The notes under the pieces are model-generated. The model did not search any database. It had not been told where the DNA came from and was given only the letters and a program-made list of their open reading frames with translations. Of a stretch of 64,000 nucleotides of DNA, positions 7,808 to 17,610 are shown piece after piece. The DNA is from Cellulomonas pakistanensis (GTDB taxonomy: Bacteria > Actinomycetota > Actinomycetes > Actinomycetales > Cellulomonadaceae), in NCBI RefSeq assembly GCF_016862755.1, contig NZ_BONO01000007.1, forward strand, positions 86,442 through 150,441, in the 5' to 3' direction. Positions within the stretch are counted from its first letter, which is position 1. Each line of letters opens with the position of its first letter. The position numbers were made by a program, and so were the translations under genes.

Positions 7808-8101
7808 GTGCATCTGTCCATCACCCACCTGGCGACGTTCCTCGCGGTGGTCCAGCACGGTTCGATGACGACCGCAGCCATCGCGCTGACCTACTCGCTC
7901 AGCACGGTGAGCGCGCACGTGACGCACCTCGAGCGCCAGCTGCGCACCCGCCTGCTCCGCAGGACGGCGAACGGCTGCGAGCCGACGGCCGCGGGCCAGC
8001 AGGTGGCGGAGAAGGCGGCCGAGCTGCTCGAGGTGCACCGCGACATCGTGGCGGGCGCGAGCGACACGAGGAGCCGTCCCGTGGACGCCTCCATCGCCTG
8101 A
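7808..8101 (+). CDS. LysR-type HTH domain protein without effector domain
   Basis: The 97 residues match only the N-terminal DNA-binding part of LysR regulators: THLATFLAVVQHGSMTTAA, the recognition helix STVSAHVTHLERQL, and LLRRTANGCEPTAAGQQV before the linker helix. LysR proteins are normally about 300 residues with a sensor domain, which is missing; the frame stops cleanly after DASIA and no effector-like sequence follows before the nrd operon. It may be a truncated gene or a stand-alone regulator. The GTG at 7808 follows a G-rich stretch suitable as ribosome binding site. It faces away from the secreted-protein gene and could control it. Confidence 0.7.
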   Translation: MHLSITHLATFLAVVQHGSMTTAAIALTYSLSTVSAHVTHLERQLRTRLLRRTANGCEPTAAGQQVAEKAAELLEVHRDIVAGASDTRSRPVDASIA

Positions 8102-8194
8102 CGCCGCCCGAGGCGGACGGAGCATGCCCGACCAGCCGGAGCCCGGGCGACCGGACGGGGCGGCCGGCCCCGATGAGGGGTCACGGGACCCGAC

Positions 8195-8233
8195 GACGAA
8201 CGCCCCGCCGAGCGCGGGGCTCGACGGGGCGTC
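8195..8233. terminator. Hairpin at the end of the nrd operon
   Basis: CGCCCCG and CGGGGCG arms, with further pairing inside and outside, form a stem about 27 bases after the nrdF stop (8260 on the minus strand) and after the convergent LysR-like gene. It probably terminates both. Confidence 0.6.
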
Positions 8234-8259
8234 GGGGTGCTGCGGGGGTCAGGCCGGGA

Positions 8260-9360
<1,101 letters not shown>

Positions 9361-9368
9361 ACCTCACG

Positions 9369-11513
9369 TCAGAGCATGCAGGAGACGCAGCCCTCGACCT
9401 CGGTGCCCTCGAGCGCCATCTGCCGCAGGCGGATGTAGTAGATCGTCTTGATCCCCTTGCGCCAGGCGTAGATCTGCGCCTTGTTGATGTCGCGCGTGGT
9501 GGCGGTGTCCTTGAAGAACAGCGTCAGCGACAGGCCCTGGTCCACGTGCTGGGTGGCCTCGGCGTACGTGTCGATGATCTTCTCGTAGCCGATCTCGTAC
9601 GCGTCGTCGTAGTACTCCAGGTTGTCGTTCGTCATGAACGGCGCCGGGTAGTACACGCGGCCGAGCTTGCCCTCCTTGCGGATCTCGATCTTCGACGCGA
9701 TCGGGTGGATCGACGACGTCGAGTTGTTGATGTACGAGATCGAGCCCGTCGGCGGGACCGCCTGCAGGTTCTGGTTGTAGATGCCGTGCTCGCGCACCGA
9801 CTCCGCCAGCTCCCGCCAGTCGTCCTGCGTCGGGATGTGCACGCCGGCCGTCGCGAACAGCTCGGCGACGCGGGCGGTCTTCGGCACCCAGGTGCCCTCG
9901 ATGTACTTCTGGAAGTACTCGCCGGTCGCGTACTTCGAGTCCTCGAAGCCGGCGAACGCCTGGCCCCGCTCCTTGGCGAGCAGGTTCGAGGCGCGGATGG
10001 CGTGGAAGGCCACCGTGTAGAAGTAGATGTTCGTGAAGTCCAGGCCCTCGTCGGACCCGTAGAAGATCCGCTCGCGCGCCAGGTACCCGTGCAGGTTCAT
10101 CTGCCCGAGGCCGATGGCGTGGCCGCCGCGGTTCGCCCGCTTCACCGACGGCACCGACTCGATGTCGGTCTGGTCGGACACCGCGGTGAGCGCGCGGATC
10201 GCGGTCTCGACCGAGCGGCCGAAATCCGGCGAGTCCATCGCGAGCGCGATGTTCATCGAGCCGAGGTTGCAGGAGATGTCGCGGCCGACGTGGTCGTACG
10301 ACAGGTCCTCGTTGAAGGTCGACGGCGTCGAGACCTGCAGGATCTCCGAGCACAGGTTCGAGTGCGTGATCTTGCCCTTGATCGGGTTGGCCTTGTTGGC
10401 CGTGTCCTCGAACAGGATGTACGGGTAGCCCGACTCGAACTGCAGCTCGGCCAGCGTCTGGAAGAAGTCGCGGGCCTTGATCTTCTGCTTGCGGATCTGG
10501 CCGTTGTCGACCATCGCGCGGTAGTTCTCGGAGACGTTCACGTCTGCGAACGGCTTGCCGTAGACGCGCTCGACGTCGTACGGCGAGAACAGGTACATGT
10601 CCTCGTTGTTCTTGGCCAGCTCGAACGTGATGTCCGGGATGACGACGCCCAGCGACAGGGTCTTGATGCGGATCTTCTCGTCCGCGTTCTCCCGCTTGGT
10701 GTCGAGGAACCGCATGATGTCCGGGTGGTGCGCGTGCAGGTACACCGCACCCGCGCCCTGGCGGGCACCCAGCTGGTTCGCGTAGGAGAAGGAGTCCTCG
10801 AGCAGCTTCATCACGGGGATGACGCCGGACGACTGGTTCTCGATGTGCTTGATCGGCGCGCCGTGCTCGCGGATGTTCGACAGCAGCAGGGCCACGCCGC
10901 CGCCGCGCTTGGACAGCTGCAGGGCGGAGTTGATGCCGCGCGCGATCGACTCCATGTTGTCCTCGATGCGCAGCAGGAAGCAGGACACGGGCTCGCCGCG
11001 CTGCGCCTTGCCGAGGTTGAGGAACGTCGGGGTCGCCGGCTGGAAGCGGCCGGACACGATCTCGTCGACGAGCTGCAGCGCGAAGGTCTCGTCGCCCTCG
11101 GCGAGCGCGAGCGACACCATCGCGACGCGGTCCTCGAAGCGCTCCAGGTACCGCTTCCCGTCGAACGTCTTCAGCGTGTACGACGTGTAGTACTTGAACG
11201 CGCCGAGGAACGTCTGGAAGCGGAACTTCTTCGAGTACGCGTGCTTGAACAGCCGCTTGATGAAGTCGGCGTCGTACTGCGCCAGGACCTCGGCCTCGTA
11301 GTACTTGTTCTCGACCAGGTACTCGAGCTTCTCCTCCAGGTCGTGGAAGAAGACCGTGTTCTGGTTGACGTGCTGCAGGAAGTACTGCCGCGCCGCCTCC
11401 CGGTCCTTGTCGAACTGGATCTCGCCGTTCGCGCCGTAGAGGTTCAGCATCGCGTTGAGCGAGTGGTAGTCCATCTCGGGCGTGATGGTGATGACCTCGG
11501 TCGCGTCGGTCAT
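9369..11513 (-). CDS. nrdE: Ribonucleoside-diphosphate reductase class Ib, alpha subunit
   Basis: NrdE (714 residues) is the catalytic subunit that reduces NDPs. It carries the expected elements: [19 protein letters not shown] at the start (class Ib lacks the N-terminal ATP cone), [20 protein letters not shown] with an active-site Cys, [15 protein letters not shown], and the C-terminal redox pair in CVSCML that accepts electrons from NrdH. The ATG at 11513 is favoured over an upstream extension because it overlaps the nrdI stop as ATGA and the family N-terminus begins there. Substrate and radical transfer depend on NrdF. Confidence 0.97.
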   Translation of the reverse strand: MTDATEVITITPEMDYHSLNAMLNLYGANGEIQFDKDREAARQYFLQHVNQNTVFFHDLEEKLEYLVENKYYEAEVLAQYDADFIKRLFKHAYSKKFRFQTFLGAFKYYTSYTLKTFDGKRYLERFEDRVAMVSLALAEGDETFALQLVDEIVSGRFQPATPTFLNLGKAQRGEPVSCFLLRIEDNMESIARGINSALQLSKRGGGVALLLSNIREHGAPIKHIENQSSGVIPVMKLLEDSFSYANQLGARQGAGAVYLHAHHPDIMRFLDTKRENADEKIRIKTLSLGVVIPDITFELAKNNEDMYLFSPYDVERVYGKPFADVNVSENYRAMVDNGQIRKQKIKARDFFQTLAELQFESGYPYILFEDTANKANPIKGKITHSNLCSEILQVSTPSTFNEDLSYDHVGRDISCNLGSMNIALAMDSPDFGRSVETAIRALTAVSDQTDIESVPSVKRANRGGHAIGLGQMNLHGYLARERIFYGSDEGLDFTNIYFYTVAFHAIRASNLLAKERGQAFAGFEDSKYATGEYFQKYIEGTWVPKTARVAELFATAGVHIPTQDDWRELAESVREHGIYNQNLQAVPPTGSISYINNSTSSIHPIASKIEIRKEGKLGRVYYPAPFMTNDNLEYYDDAYEIGYEKIIDTYAEATQHVDQGLSLTLFFKDTATTRDINKAQIYAWRKGIKTIYYIRLRQMALEGTEVEGCVSCML

Positions 11514-11926
11514 GCCGGCGTCGGTGAGTGTCGCTGCCAAAATCGTCCCCATCCCTCTCGGACGCGTCGCACGTCCTCGGTCGTTCCCATGAGCTCGAAG
11601 GCGTACAGGTACGGGACCTGGCACTTCGCCGCGATGATGTCTCCGGCCATGCAGTAGTGCGCGCCGAAGTTGGTGTTCCCCGCCGCGATCACGCCGCGGA
11701 TCAGGGAACGGTTGGTGGCGTCGTTGAGGAACTTGACGACCTGGCGCGGGACCGCGCCGCCCTCGTTGCCGCCGCCGTACGTCGGGACCACCAGCACATA
11801 GGGGTCCCGCACGTGCAGGAACGGCTCCGTGGGACGGAGCGGGATCCGCGTGGCGTCGATGTCCAGCTTGTCGACGAACCGGCGGGTGTTCTCCGAGACG
11901 GAGGAGAAGTAGACCAGGGAGCTCAT
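11510..11926 (-). CDS. nrdI: Ribonucleotide reductase flavodoxin NrdI
   Basis: This 138-residue flavodoxin-like protein supplies oxidant for assembly of the manganese-tyrosyl cofactor in NrdF. FMN-binding loops are visible: [12 protein letters not shown] at the start, [17 protein letters not shown] in the middle and [18 protein letters not shown] later. Length is usual for actinobacteria. The stop overlaps the nrdE start by four bases. The ATG follows AGGGGTGGGG at a good distance. Confidence 0.95.
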   Translation of the reverse strand: MSSLVYFSSVSENTRRFVDKLDIDATRIPLRPTEPFLHVRDPYVLVVPTYGGGNEGGAVPRQVVKFLNDATNRSLIRGVIAAGNTNFGAHYCMAGDIIAAKCQVPYLYAFELMGTTEDVRRVREGWGRFWQRHSPTPA

Positions 11927-12007
11927 CGCCCCACCCCTCCCCCGCCCGGGTGGATCGTGGACCCGTGCGGCCTGGCCGCCCGGGTCACCGGGCGGCGCAC
12001 GGCCGCG

Positions 12008-12253
12008 TCAGGCGACGGAGACCGCGGCGCGGTCGGCGAGCGCCTTGATCTGGTCCGGGCGGTAGCCCGACCAGTGGTTGCCGTCAGCCACGACGACCGG
12101 GGCCTGCAGGTGGCCGAGGGACATGACGTAGTCACGCGCGTCGGCGTCCTCGGTGATGTCCACGACCTCGTACTGCAGGCCGGCCTTGTCCATGGCGCGG
12201 TAGGTCGCGTTGCACTGGACGCAGGACGGCTTGCTGTAGACGGTGATGGTCAT
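12008..12253 (-). CDS. nrdH: Glutaredoxin-like electron donor NrdH
   Basis: NrdH (81 residues) reduces NrdE through its CVQC active site (residues 11-14). It has the NrdH-specific C-terminal WSGYRPDQI, which in this family binds thioredoxin reductase instead of glutathione. GGGGAGA lies six bases before the ATG. It is the first gene of the operon, 81 bases ahead of nrdI, and receives the NrdR-controlled promoter upstream. Confidence 0.96.
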   Translation of the reverse strand: MTITVYSKPSCVQCNATYRAMDKAGLQYEVVDITEDADARDYVMSLGHLQAPVVVADGNHWSGYRPDQIKALADRAAVSVA

Positions 12254-12414
12254 CGCTGTCTCCCCGGTGTGAAAAGGCCTGGCTGGTACGTGCGCCCCCG
12301 CGCCCGCCCCGCACTGCTGCTGGTGGTGCCGTGGTGCTGTTCTCGGGCCGCCCGGTCCGGGCTGCGGGCGTCTCGTCGACGCCCCGGTGCCTGGTGTCCA
12401 GCGGCGAGTCACGA

Positions 12415-12460
12415 CACTACACCTAGTGGTGCGCCCGGCAAGGGACCACAAGGGCTGGTG
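12415..12460 (-). promoter_or_regulatory. Two NrdR boxes upstream of nrdH
   Basis: CACTA-CACC-TAGTG at 12415-12428 is an almost ideal NrdR palindrome. A second, weaker palindrome CACAA-GGGC-TGGTG lies at 12447-12460. Their centres are 32 bp apart, three helical turns, as is standard for NrdR tandem sites. NrdR represses ribonucleotide reductase genes when (d)ATP is abundant. The nrdR gene itself is not in the window. Confidence 0.8.
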
Positions 12461-12775
12461 TTACACACATGTCGTTTCCACAGGCTGTGCACCGCCGTCT
12501 GCTGTCCGACTTCATCCACAGGCTACGGGCGACCACTGACACGCGCCCCTGCGTCGGGGCCTGCCCAGGAGGGCGTTCGTCCACAGGTTTCCCCAGGTCG
12601 ACGCACATGCCCGCGCACATGTGGACGGACGCCGTTTCACCCGCCGCGGCGTGACGCACGTCGCCCGCCGGCGCGGCGCGAGCGGACGCCCAGACCCGGC
12701 GTGTCGCGCCCGCACCGGCGTGTCGCGCACCGTGAGGGATCCAGCCCGCCGTGACGCCTCGCCGGGCCGCGCGGC
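12461..12775. promoter_or_regulatory. Gene-free region with DnaA-box-like motifs
   Basis: This stretch, between the NrdR boxes and the end of the HEPN gene, has no credible gene. It contains four near matches to the actinobacterial DnaA box TT(G/A)TCCACA: GTTTCCACA (12474-12482), TCATCCACA (12512-12520), TCGTCCACA (12577-12585) and, on the other strand, CCGTCCACA (12620-12628). Each differs from consensus at one or two positions, and the first three are followed by GG. DnaA controls nrd genes in some bacteria, so a regulatory role is possible. From 12629 to 12775 I see only the direct repeat GGCGTGTCGCGC-like text and no signal. Confidence 0.4.
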
Positions 12776-13153
12776 TCAGGAGGCGACGACGTCCGCCGCG
12801 GACTGCACCATCCGCTCGGCCCAGGAGACCGCCCTGTGCGCGTCGGCCGCACCCATCGGACCAGCCGTGTACTGCGCCCTGGTCTTCATGGCGATCAGCC
12901 GTCGGAACGTCGGCTCGAGCCCGCGCCCGACCGAGCTCGATGCCGCCAGCTCCGCGGCCGCGGCCCTGTGGTCGTCGGCCTTCCCGGTGCGCCCGGTCGT
13001 GCGCAGGCAGATCACGTCCTTGGCGTTGATGCCCGCCAGGACCGCACTCGACGCGGCCGCGGTGTACAGCTCGCCGGAGAGCTCGACCTCGGCCGCCTCC
13101 AGGAACTCCCGTGCCTTCGCCAGGTGTGCGCGGGCGTCGCTCAGCGCGGTCAT
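12776..13153 (-). CDS. HEPN domain protein (possible RNase toxin)
   Basis: The 125-residue all-helical protein matches the HEPN fold: an N-terminal helix DARAHLAKAREFLEAAEVEL, a second helix YTAAASSAVLAGINAKDV, and R-x6-H (Arg55 to His62 in GRTGKADDH), the motif of HEPN ribonucleases. It is encoded directly after a nucleotidyltransferase gene, overlapping by four bases (ATGA), which is the usual organisation of HEPN/MNT toxin-antitoxin pairs, in which the MNT protein neutralises the HEPN RNase by adding AMP. Toxin activity is inference; the motif is present but the protein is diverged. Confidence 0.75.
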   Translation of the reverse strand: MTALSDARAHLAKAREFLEAAEVELSGELYTAAASSAVLAGINAKDVICLRTTGRTGKADDHRAAAAELAASSSVGRGLEPTFRRLIAMKTRAQYTAGPMGAADAHRAVSWAERMVQSAADVVAS

Positions 13154-13779
13154 GCCACCTTCTCCGGGCTCGGGATGATCGAACGTGAGCCGACGACGAA
13201 CCGCCCGTCCCTGCGGATCTCGGCGAGGAGACGCTCGCCGGCGGCGGCAAGCTCGGCGAGCTGTCCGGACGAGTAGGTCAGCAGATCGACGTCGTTGCCG
13301 GTCCACCGTCGGATCGAGCTCGTCAGCTCGTCGAGGTCGTGCCACCACAGCAGGCTTGTCTCGTCGACCTGCTCGGGCAGCACGACGAGCAGGTCGATGT
13401 CACTGCCCGGGTGACCGTCGCCCCGGGCAGCGGAGCCGAAGACGACGACGGCAAGAGGCGGCAGGTCGAACGCGGACACCGCCGTGGCGATCCGTTCCCA
13501 CAGGCGCTCGCGCACCGTCGAGAGCTGGACCACCGCGTCGTAGAGCAGGTGCTCCTCGTTGATCCGGTACAGCACGGCCGCGCCCGCCGGGATGGCGCTG
13601 ACGAGTCCGGCGGACGCGAGATCGCGCAGGATCTCCGCCGTCCGGCTCTGGGAGACGCGGGGGTGCGTCAGCTCGGCCACCTGTCGGCCGGTCAGCGGCT
13701 GGCCCGATCGGTACAGCACGGCAAGCACCGGTCCGTGCGCCGAGGGCAGGACGCTCGTCATCGGTGTACTGAGGTCCAC
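13150..13779 (-). CDS. Winged-helix/minimal nucleotidyltransferase fusion (possible antitoxin)
   Basis: Residues 15-75 form a winged-helix domain (VLYRSGQPLTGRQVAELTH, VSQSRTAEILRDLASAGLV); residues 85-205 form a polymerase-beta-type nucleotidyltransferase with the complete signature FGSAARG (114-120) and SDIDL with Asp127 and Asp129 as metal ligands. Such fusions can bind their own promoter and modify the partner HEPN protein. The GTG at 13779 is chosen because AGGAGG lies seven bases upstream. The gene overlaps the HEPN start. The palindrome and direct repeats just upstream are a likely target of the winged-helix part. Confidence 0.8.
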   Translation of the reverse strand: MDLSTPMTSVLPSAHGPVLAVLYRSGQPLTGRQVAELTHPRVSQSRTAEILRDLASAGLVSAIPAGAAVLYRINEEHLLYDAVVQLSTVRERLWERIATAVSAFDLPPLAVVVFGSAARGDGHPGSDIDLLVVLPEQVDETSLLWWHDLDELTSSIRRWTGNDVDLLTYSSGQLAELAAAGERLLAEIRRDGRFVVGSRSIIPSPEKVA

Positions 13780-13802
13780 GATGCACCTCCTCGGCGTCCA
13801 GC

Positions 13803-13841
13803 ATACCGCTCATGCGACCAGGATTCCGCTCACGTGAGCGG
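13803..13841 (-). promoter_or_regulatory. Operator candidate of the HEPN/MNT pair
   Basis: CCGCTCACGTGAGCGG (13826-13841) is a perfect 16-bp palindrome. Its left half is repeated directly: ATACCGCTCATG (13803) and ATTCCGCTCACG (13823), 20 bp apart. Read on the minus strand the first repeat contains TATGCT, a good -10 box, so a bound regulator would cover the promoter. Autoregulation by the winged-helix protein is inferred. Confidence 0.55.
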
Positions 13842-13954
13842 TGAATCGGTCACCGCGCCTCGCGCGCGCGAGCGCGGAGAGCAGCTGTCGGGCCCTCCGC
13901 GAAACGTCACGCGCCCGCAACATCGGCCGCCACGTGCGGAAACATGTACCCGGT

Positions 13955-13966
13955 TCTGTATACAGA
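13955..13966. promoter_or_regulatory. GntR operator in front of the allophanate operon
   Basis: TCTGTATACAGA is a perfect 12-bp palindrome whose TGTATACA core is typical of FadR-subfamily GntR operators. It ends one base before the ATG of the GntR gene, so binding would block the operon. Effector unknown. Confidence 0.65.
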
Positions 13967-13967
13967 C

Positions 13968-14720
13968 ATGAGCACAGACGTCGTCCCCGCGACCGGTGCG
14001 CCGTCGGACCCTGACGCCGGCAGCAGCCCCGCCTCCCCCGTCTCCCGCCGCGAGCGCGTCTACCTGACGATCCGCGACGAGCTGATGAGCGGCCGGGTCT
14101 CCCCGTACGAGCGGCTGACCGAGGAGCGCCTGGCCGAGCGGCACGGCGTGTCCCGCACCCCGGTCCGCGAGGCGCTGGCCCGGCTGCTGGCCGACGGGAT
14201 CGTGGTGAAGCGCGAGAGCGGCCTGCACCTGTACGTCCCGAGCTTCGGCGAGCTGACCGACCTGTACGAGCTGCGGATCACCCTGGAGCTGCGCGGCCTG
14301 ACCCGGGCGCTCGAGGACCCGACCGTGCACCACGACCGGACCCGGCTCGAGGGCGAGCTGGACCACTGGTACGGCTTCCGCGACGACCGCCCCGCGCCGG
14401 ACGCCGGCTTCGTGACGCAGGACGAGCGGTTCCACTTCACGCTGCTCGACTCGTCCGGCAACCCGGCGCTGACCCAGGCGCTGGCCCAGACGAACCGCCG
14501 GATCCGGTCGGTGCGCATGTACGACTACCTCACCGAGGACCGGATGGCCGCGACCATCGACGAGCACATCGGCATCGCCGAGCTCGTGGTGCGCGACCGG
14601 CTCCCCCAGGCGCTGGAGGCGCTGCGCGCCCACGTCGGCGCCTCCCGGGAGGTCGTGATGGAGCGCGCCGCGGCGGCCCTGGAGATGACCCGCATGATGG
14701 CCCGCGAGGAGCAGCGATGA
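13968..14720 (+). CDS. GntR family regulator, FadR-type
   Basis: The 250-residue protein has an N-terminal winged helix (RERVYLTIRDELMSGRV, then LTEERLAERHGVSRTPVREAL, the classic GntR recognition helix) and a helical FCD effector domain (FGELTDLYELRITLELRGL, DERFHFTLLDSSGNPAL, EHIGIAELVVRD) with spaced His and Asp that often bind a metal and a carboxylate ligand. It is the first gene of the operon and probably senses an intermediate of the nitrogen compound taken up. The ATG at 13968 is preferred to the one at 13944, which lies upstream of the operator. Stop and next start overlap (ATGA). Confidence 0.9.
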   Translation: MSTDVVPATGAPSDPDAGSSPASPVSRRERVYLTIRDELMSGRVSPYERLTEERLAERHGVSRTPVREALARLLADGIVVKRESGLHLYVPSFGELTDLYELRITLELRGLTRALEDPTVHHDRTRLEGELDHWYGFRDDRPAPDAGFVTQDERFHFTLLDSSGNPALTQALAQTNRRIRSVRMYDYLTEDRMAATIDEHIGIAELVVRDRLPQALEALRAHVGASREVVMERAAAALEMTRMMAREEQR

Positions 14721-16519
14721 CCGCCCCCACCACGACCAGCACCACCGCCGCCCCCGCGGCCGGCACCGCCCTCGACCGCGTCGCCCGGGCGTTCGCCGAC
14801 CTCGCCGCGGCCGGCCGCCCGGACGTCTGGACGCTGGTGCGCGACCGCGCCGACGTCGAGGCCGAGGCCCGCGCGGTCGACGCCCGGGTCGCCGCCGGCG
14901 AGGCGCTGCCGCTCGCCGGCCTGGTGCTCGCGGTCAAGGACAACATCGACGTCGCCGGCCTGCCGACGACCGCCGCGCACCCCGCGCACCAGGTGGTGGC
15001 GGAGCGTTCCGCCACGGTCGTCGACCTGCTGCGCGCCGCCGGCGCCGTCGTGCTCGGCAAGACCAACCTCGACCAGTTCGCGACCGGGCTCACCGGCAGC
15101 CGCAGCCCGTACGGCGCGGTGGCGAGCGCGGTGGCCACGGACCGGGTGTCCGGCGGCTCGTCGTCCGGCTCGGCCGTCGCCGTCGCGCTCGGGATCGCCG
15201 ACCTGGCGCTGGGCACCGACACCGCCGGCTCCGGGCGCGTCCCCGCCGCGTTCAACCGGGTCGTCGGGCTCAAGCCGACGTTGGGCCTCGTCCCGAAGGA
15301 CGGCGTCGTGCCGGCGTGCGCGTCGTACGACTGCGTGACCGTGCTGGCCCGCGACCTCGACCTCGCCCGCCGCGCCATGGCCGTGATGACCGCGCCGAGC
15401 GCCCTCGACCCCTCCTCGCGCACCTGGCCGGCCGACGTGCGGCTCGCCGCGCCCGCCGCGCCCGTCGTGGCGGTGCCGCGAGACGCCGACCTCGCCGAGG
15501 TCGCCCCCGGGGTGCGGGCGGCGTTCGACGCCGCGGTCGCCCGGCTCGTCGAGGCGGGCGCCACCACCCGGGTCGTCGACCTGACCCCGTTCCTGGCCGC
15601 CGCCCGGCTGCTCTACGGCGGCGGGCTGGTCGCCGAGCGGTACGCGGCGTTCGGCGCGTTCCTCGCCGACCACCCCGAGGGCGCGGACCCGACGGTCGCC
15701 CGGATCGCCGCGGAGGCCGGCGAGGTCACCGCCGCCGAGTACCAGGCCGCGCGTGACGAGGTGGCCGCGCTGCGGAGCACGGCGCTGGCGGCCCTCGACG
15801 GCTGCGACGCCCTGCTCGTGCCGACCGCGCCCGAGCACCCGACGCTGGCCGAGGTGGCCGCCGCGCCGCTCACCACCAACGCGCGGCTCGGGGTGTTCAC
15901 CAACTTCGTCAACCTGTTCGACATGGCCGGCGTGGCGATGCCGCTCGGCCCGACCGGGGCAGGCGAGGCCGGCGTCACCGTCCTCACCCGGGCGTTCGAC
16001 GACCAGGTCGCCCTCGACCTCGCCGTGCTGCTGGAGCGGGACGGCCGGGCCGACGACGCCGGGTGGCGCGACCTGCCCGCCGCCGACGCCCCCGCGCCCA
16101 CCCCGCTCCCGACGACAGGCGTGCCGGTCGTCGTGTTCGGCGCCCACCTGCGCGGGCAGCCGCTGCACCCCGAGCTGCTGGCGCTGGGCGCCCGCTGGGT
16201 CGGCCCGGTCCGCACCGCGCCCGACTACCGGATGCTCGCGCTGGCGACGACCCCGGCCAAGCCGCTCGTGCACGCCGTCGCCCCCGGGACCGGAGCCGAG
16301 CTCGAGGGCGAGGAGTACCTCCTCACGCCCGACGCCCTCGGCCGGCTCCTCGTCTCGATCCCGGCGCCGCTCGGCCTCGGCCGGGTCCGCACCGACGACG
16401 GCCGCGAGCTCGTCGGCTTCGTCGGCCAGCCCGGCGCCGCACCGGACGCCGCCGACGTGACGCACCTCGGCGGGTGGCGAGCGGCCGTCGCCGCGAGCGC
16501 CGCCGACCCCACCGCCTGA
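14717..16519 (+). CDS. atzF: Allophanate hydrolase
   Basis: This 600-residue amidase-signature enzyme hydrolyses allophanate to ammonia and CO2. The Ser-cisSer-Lys triad is visible with AtzF spacing: Lys74 (LAVKDN), Ser148 (SGGSSSGS) and Ser172 (TDTAGSGR). Residues 1-440 are the amidase domain; residues 450-600 (VVVFGAHLRGQPLHP to HLGGWRAAV) are the small C-terminal domain found only in allophanate hydrolases, which removes the product of the first step. Urea carboxylase, biuret hydrolase and cyanuric acid hydrolase genes are not beside it, so the source of allophanate is open. The importer genes that follow likely bring in the precursor. Confidence 0.93.
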   Translation: MTAPTTTSTTAAPAAGTALDRVARAFADLAAAGRPDVWTLVRDRADVEAEARAVDARVAAGEALPLAGLVLAVKDNIDVAGLPTTAAHPAHQVVAERSATVVDLLRAAGAVVLGKTNLDQFATGLTGSRSPYGAVASAVATDRVSGGSSSGSAVAVALGIADLALGTDTAGSGRVPAAFNRVVGLKPTLGLVPKDGVVPACASYDCVTVLARDLDLARRAMAVMTAPSALDPSSRTWPADVRLAAPAAPVVAVPRDADLAEVAPGVRAAFDAAVARLVEAGATTRVVDLTPFLAAARLLYGGGLVAERYAAFGAFLADHPEGADPTVARIAAEAGEVTAAEYQAARDEVAALRSTALAALDGCDALLVPTAPEHPTLAEVAAAPLTTNARLGVFTNFVNLFDMAGVAMPLGPTGAGEAGVTVLTRAFDDQVALDLAVLLERDGRADDAGWRDLPAADAPAPTPLPTTGVPVVVFGAHLRGQPLHPELLALGARWVGPVRTAPDYRMLALATTPAKPLVHAVAPGTGAELEGEEYLLTPDALGRLLVSIPAPLGLGRVRTDDGRELVGFVGQPGAAPDAADVTHLGGWRAAVAASAADPTA

Positions 16520-16565
16520 CCCACCCCGACCCCCGTCCCGCACGCCGAGAGAGAAGAGATCCCCC

Positions 16566-17549
16566 GTGCGCCTCAACCGCCCCCTCGTGACCGCCTCCGC
16601 CGTCCTGGCCGTCGCCGGCCTCGCCGCCTGCAGCCCCGACTCCGCGGGCGCAGCCCCGGCCGAGGGTGACGGCCCCACCGTCGTCACCGTCGGCACGCTC
16701 AAGGGCCAGCCGCACCTGTACGCCCCGTTCCTCTACGAGGGCGTCGCCCCGGAGGGCGTCGAGTTCGAGGTCGTGCAGTTCGACACCTCGCCCGACATCA
16801 AGAACGCCGTCGTCAGCGGCAACATCGACTTCGGGGTCGCCGGCGTGCCGTCGGCCGTGTCCGGCGCGGCCGCGGGTCAGGACGTCGTCGTGGTCGCCGC
16901 GGCGGCCGACGGCGGGTCCGGCATCATCGGCCGCGAGGGCCTGGACGGCGTCGAGTCGCTCGCCGGCCTGACGGTCGGCTACCCGCAGGGCTCGTCGCAG
17001 GAGATCCTGCTCCGCCTCACCCTCGAGGCGGCCGGGATGGACGCCGACTCCGACCTCGAGCTGGTCAACCTGCCGTTCTCCGACATGGCGGGCGCGCTGG
17101 AGGCCGGCCGGATCGACGCGTTCGCGTCCGCCGAGCTCGGCCCGTCGACCGCCCTGCAGGCCGGCGCCGTCGAGGTCGCGTCCCCGTACGACACCCCGGT
17201 CGGCCGCGTGAACATCGGCCTGTACACGACGGGCGAGCTCATCGAGGCCGACCCGGAGCTGGTGCAGCAGGTCGTCGACACCCACGTCCAGGCCACCGAG
17301 CAGATGGCCGCCGACCCGCAGGCGTGGGCCGACGGCGTCGTCGCGGAGTTCGGCATCGACCAGGCGGTCGTCGACACCGCGGTGCAGAACATCTGGCCCC
17401 GCTGGGAGATCGACGACGAGTACACCGCGCAGGTCGGCGCGCTCGTCGAGCAGATGGCGGCGCTGAAGCAGATCGACGGGGACGTGGACCTCGAGGCGCT
17501 GCTGGACACCACCTTCGTCGAGGCCACCGAGGCCGGCGGCGACTCCTGA
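16566..17549 (+). CDS. ABC transporter substrate-binding lipoprotein (nitrate/taurine type)
   Basis: A lipoprotein signal (hydrophobic stretch then GLAAC, lipidated Cys22) precedes a two-lobed NMT1/SsuA-like binding protein: VTVGTLKGQPHLYAPFLYEG, NIDFGVAGVPSAVSGAAAGQ, and the later QAWADGVVAEFG segment are usual in this family. These proteins capture nitrate, alkane sulfonates, taurine or pyrimidine-type compounds. Context with allophanate hydrolase suggests a nitrogen-rich compound such as biuret, a urea derivative or a triazine product. The GTG at 16566 follows GAGAGAAGAG at suitable distance. Total length 327 residues. Confidence 0.9.
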   Translation: MRLNRPLVTASAVLAVAGLAACSPDSAGAAPAEGDGPTVVTVGTLKGQPHLYAPFLYEGVAPEGVEFEVVQFDTSPDIKNAVVSGNIDFGVAGVPSAVSGAAAGQDVVVVAAAADGGSGIIGREGLDGVESLAGLTVGYPQGSSQEILLRLTLEAAGMDADSDLELVNLPFSDMAGALEAGRIDAFASAELGPSTALQAGAVEVASPYDTPVGRVNIGLYTTGELIEADPELVQQVVDTHVQATEQMAADPQAWADGVVAEFGIDQAVVDTAVQNIWPRWEIDDEYTAQVGALVEQMAALKQIDGDVDLEALLDTTFVEATEAGGDS

Positions 17550-17555
17550 CCACCC

Positions 17556-17590
17556 GGTGCGCCGGCCCGGCCGCCCCGGGCCGGCGCACC
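17556..17590 (+). terminator. Hairpin after the binding-protein gene
   Basis: Fifteen-bp perfect arms and a five-base loop begin seven bases after the stop. Stem-loops at this place commonly stabilise the binding-protein mRNA and reduce read-through to the permease, giving an excess of binding protein. Confidence 0.65.
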
Positions 17591-17610
17591 CCGCCCGCGA
17601 GGGAGACGAC

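Noticed and set aside
12461..12640. Replication origin because of DnaA-box-like motifs
   Set aside because: No dnaA, dnaN or AT-rich unwinding region is nearby and the boxes are imperfect; a promoter role is more economical.
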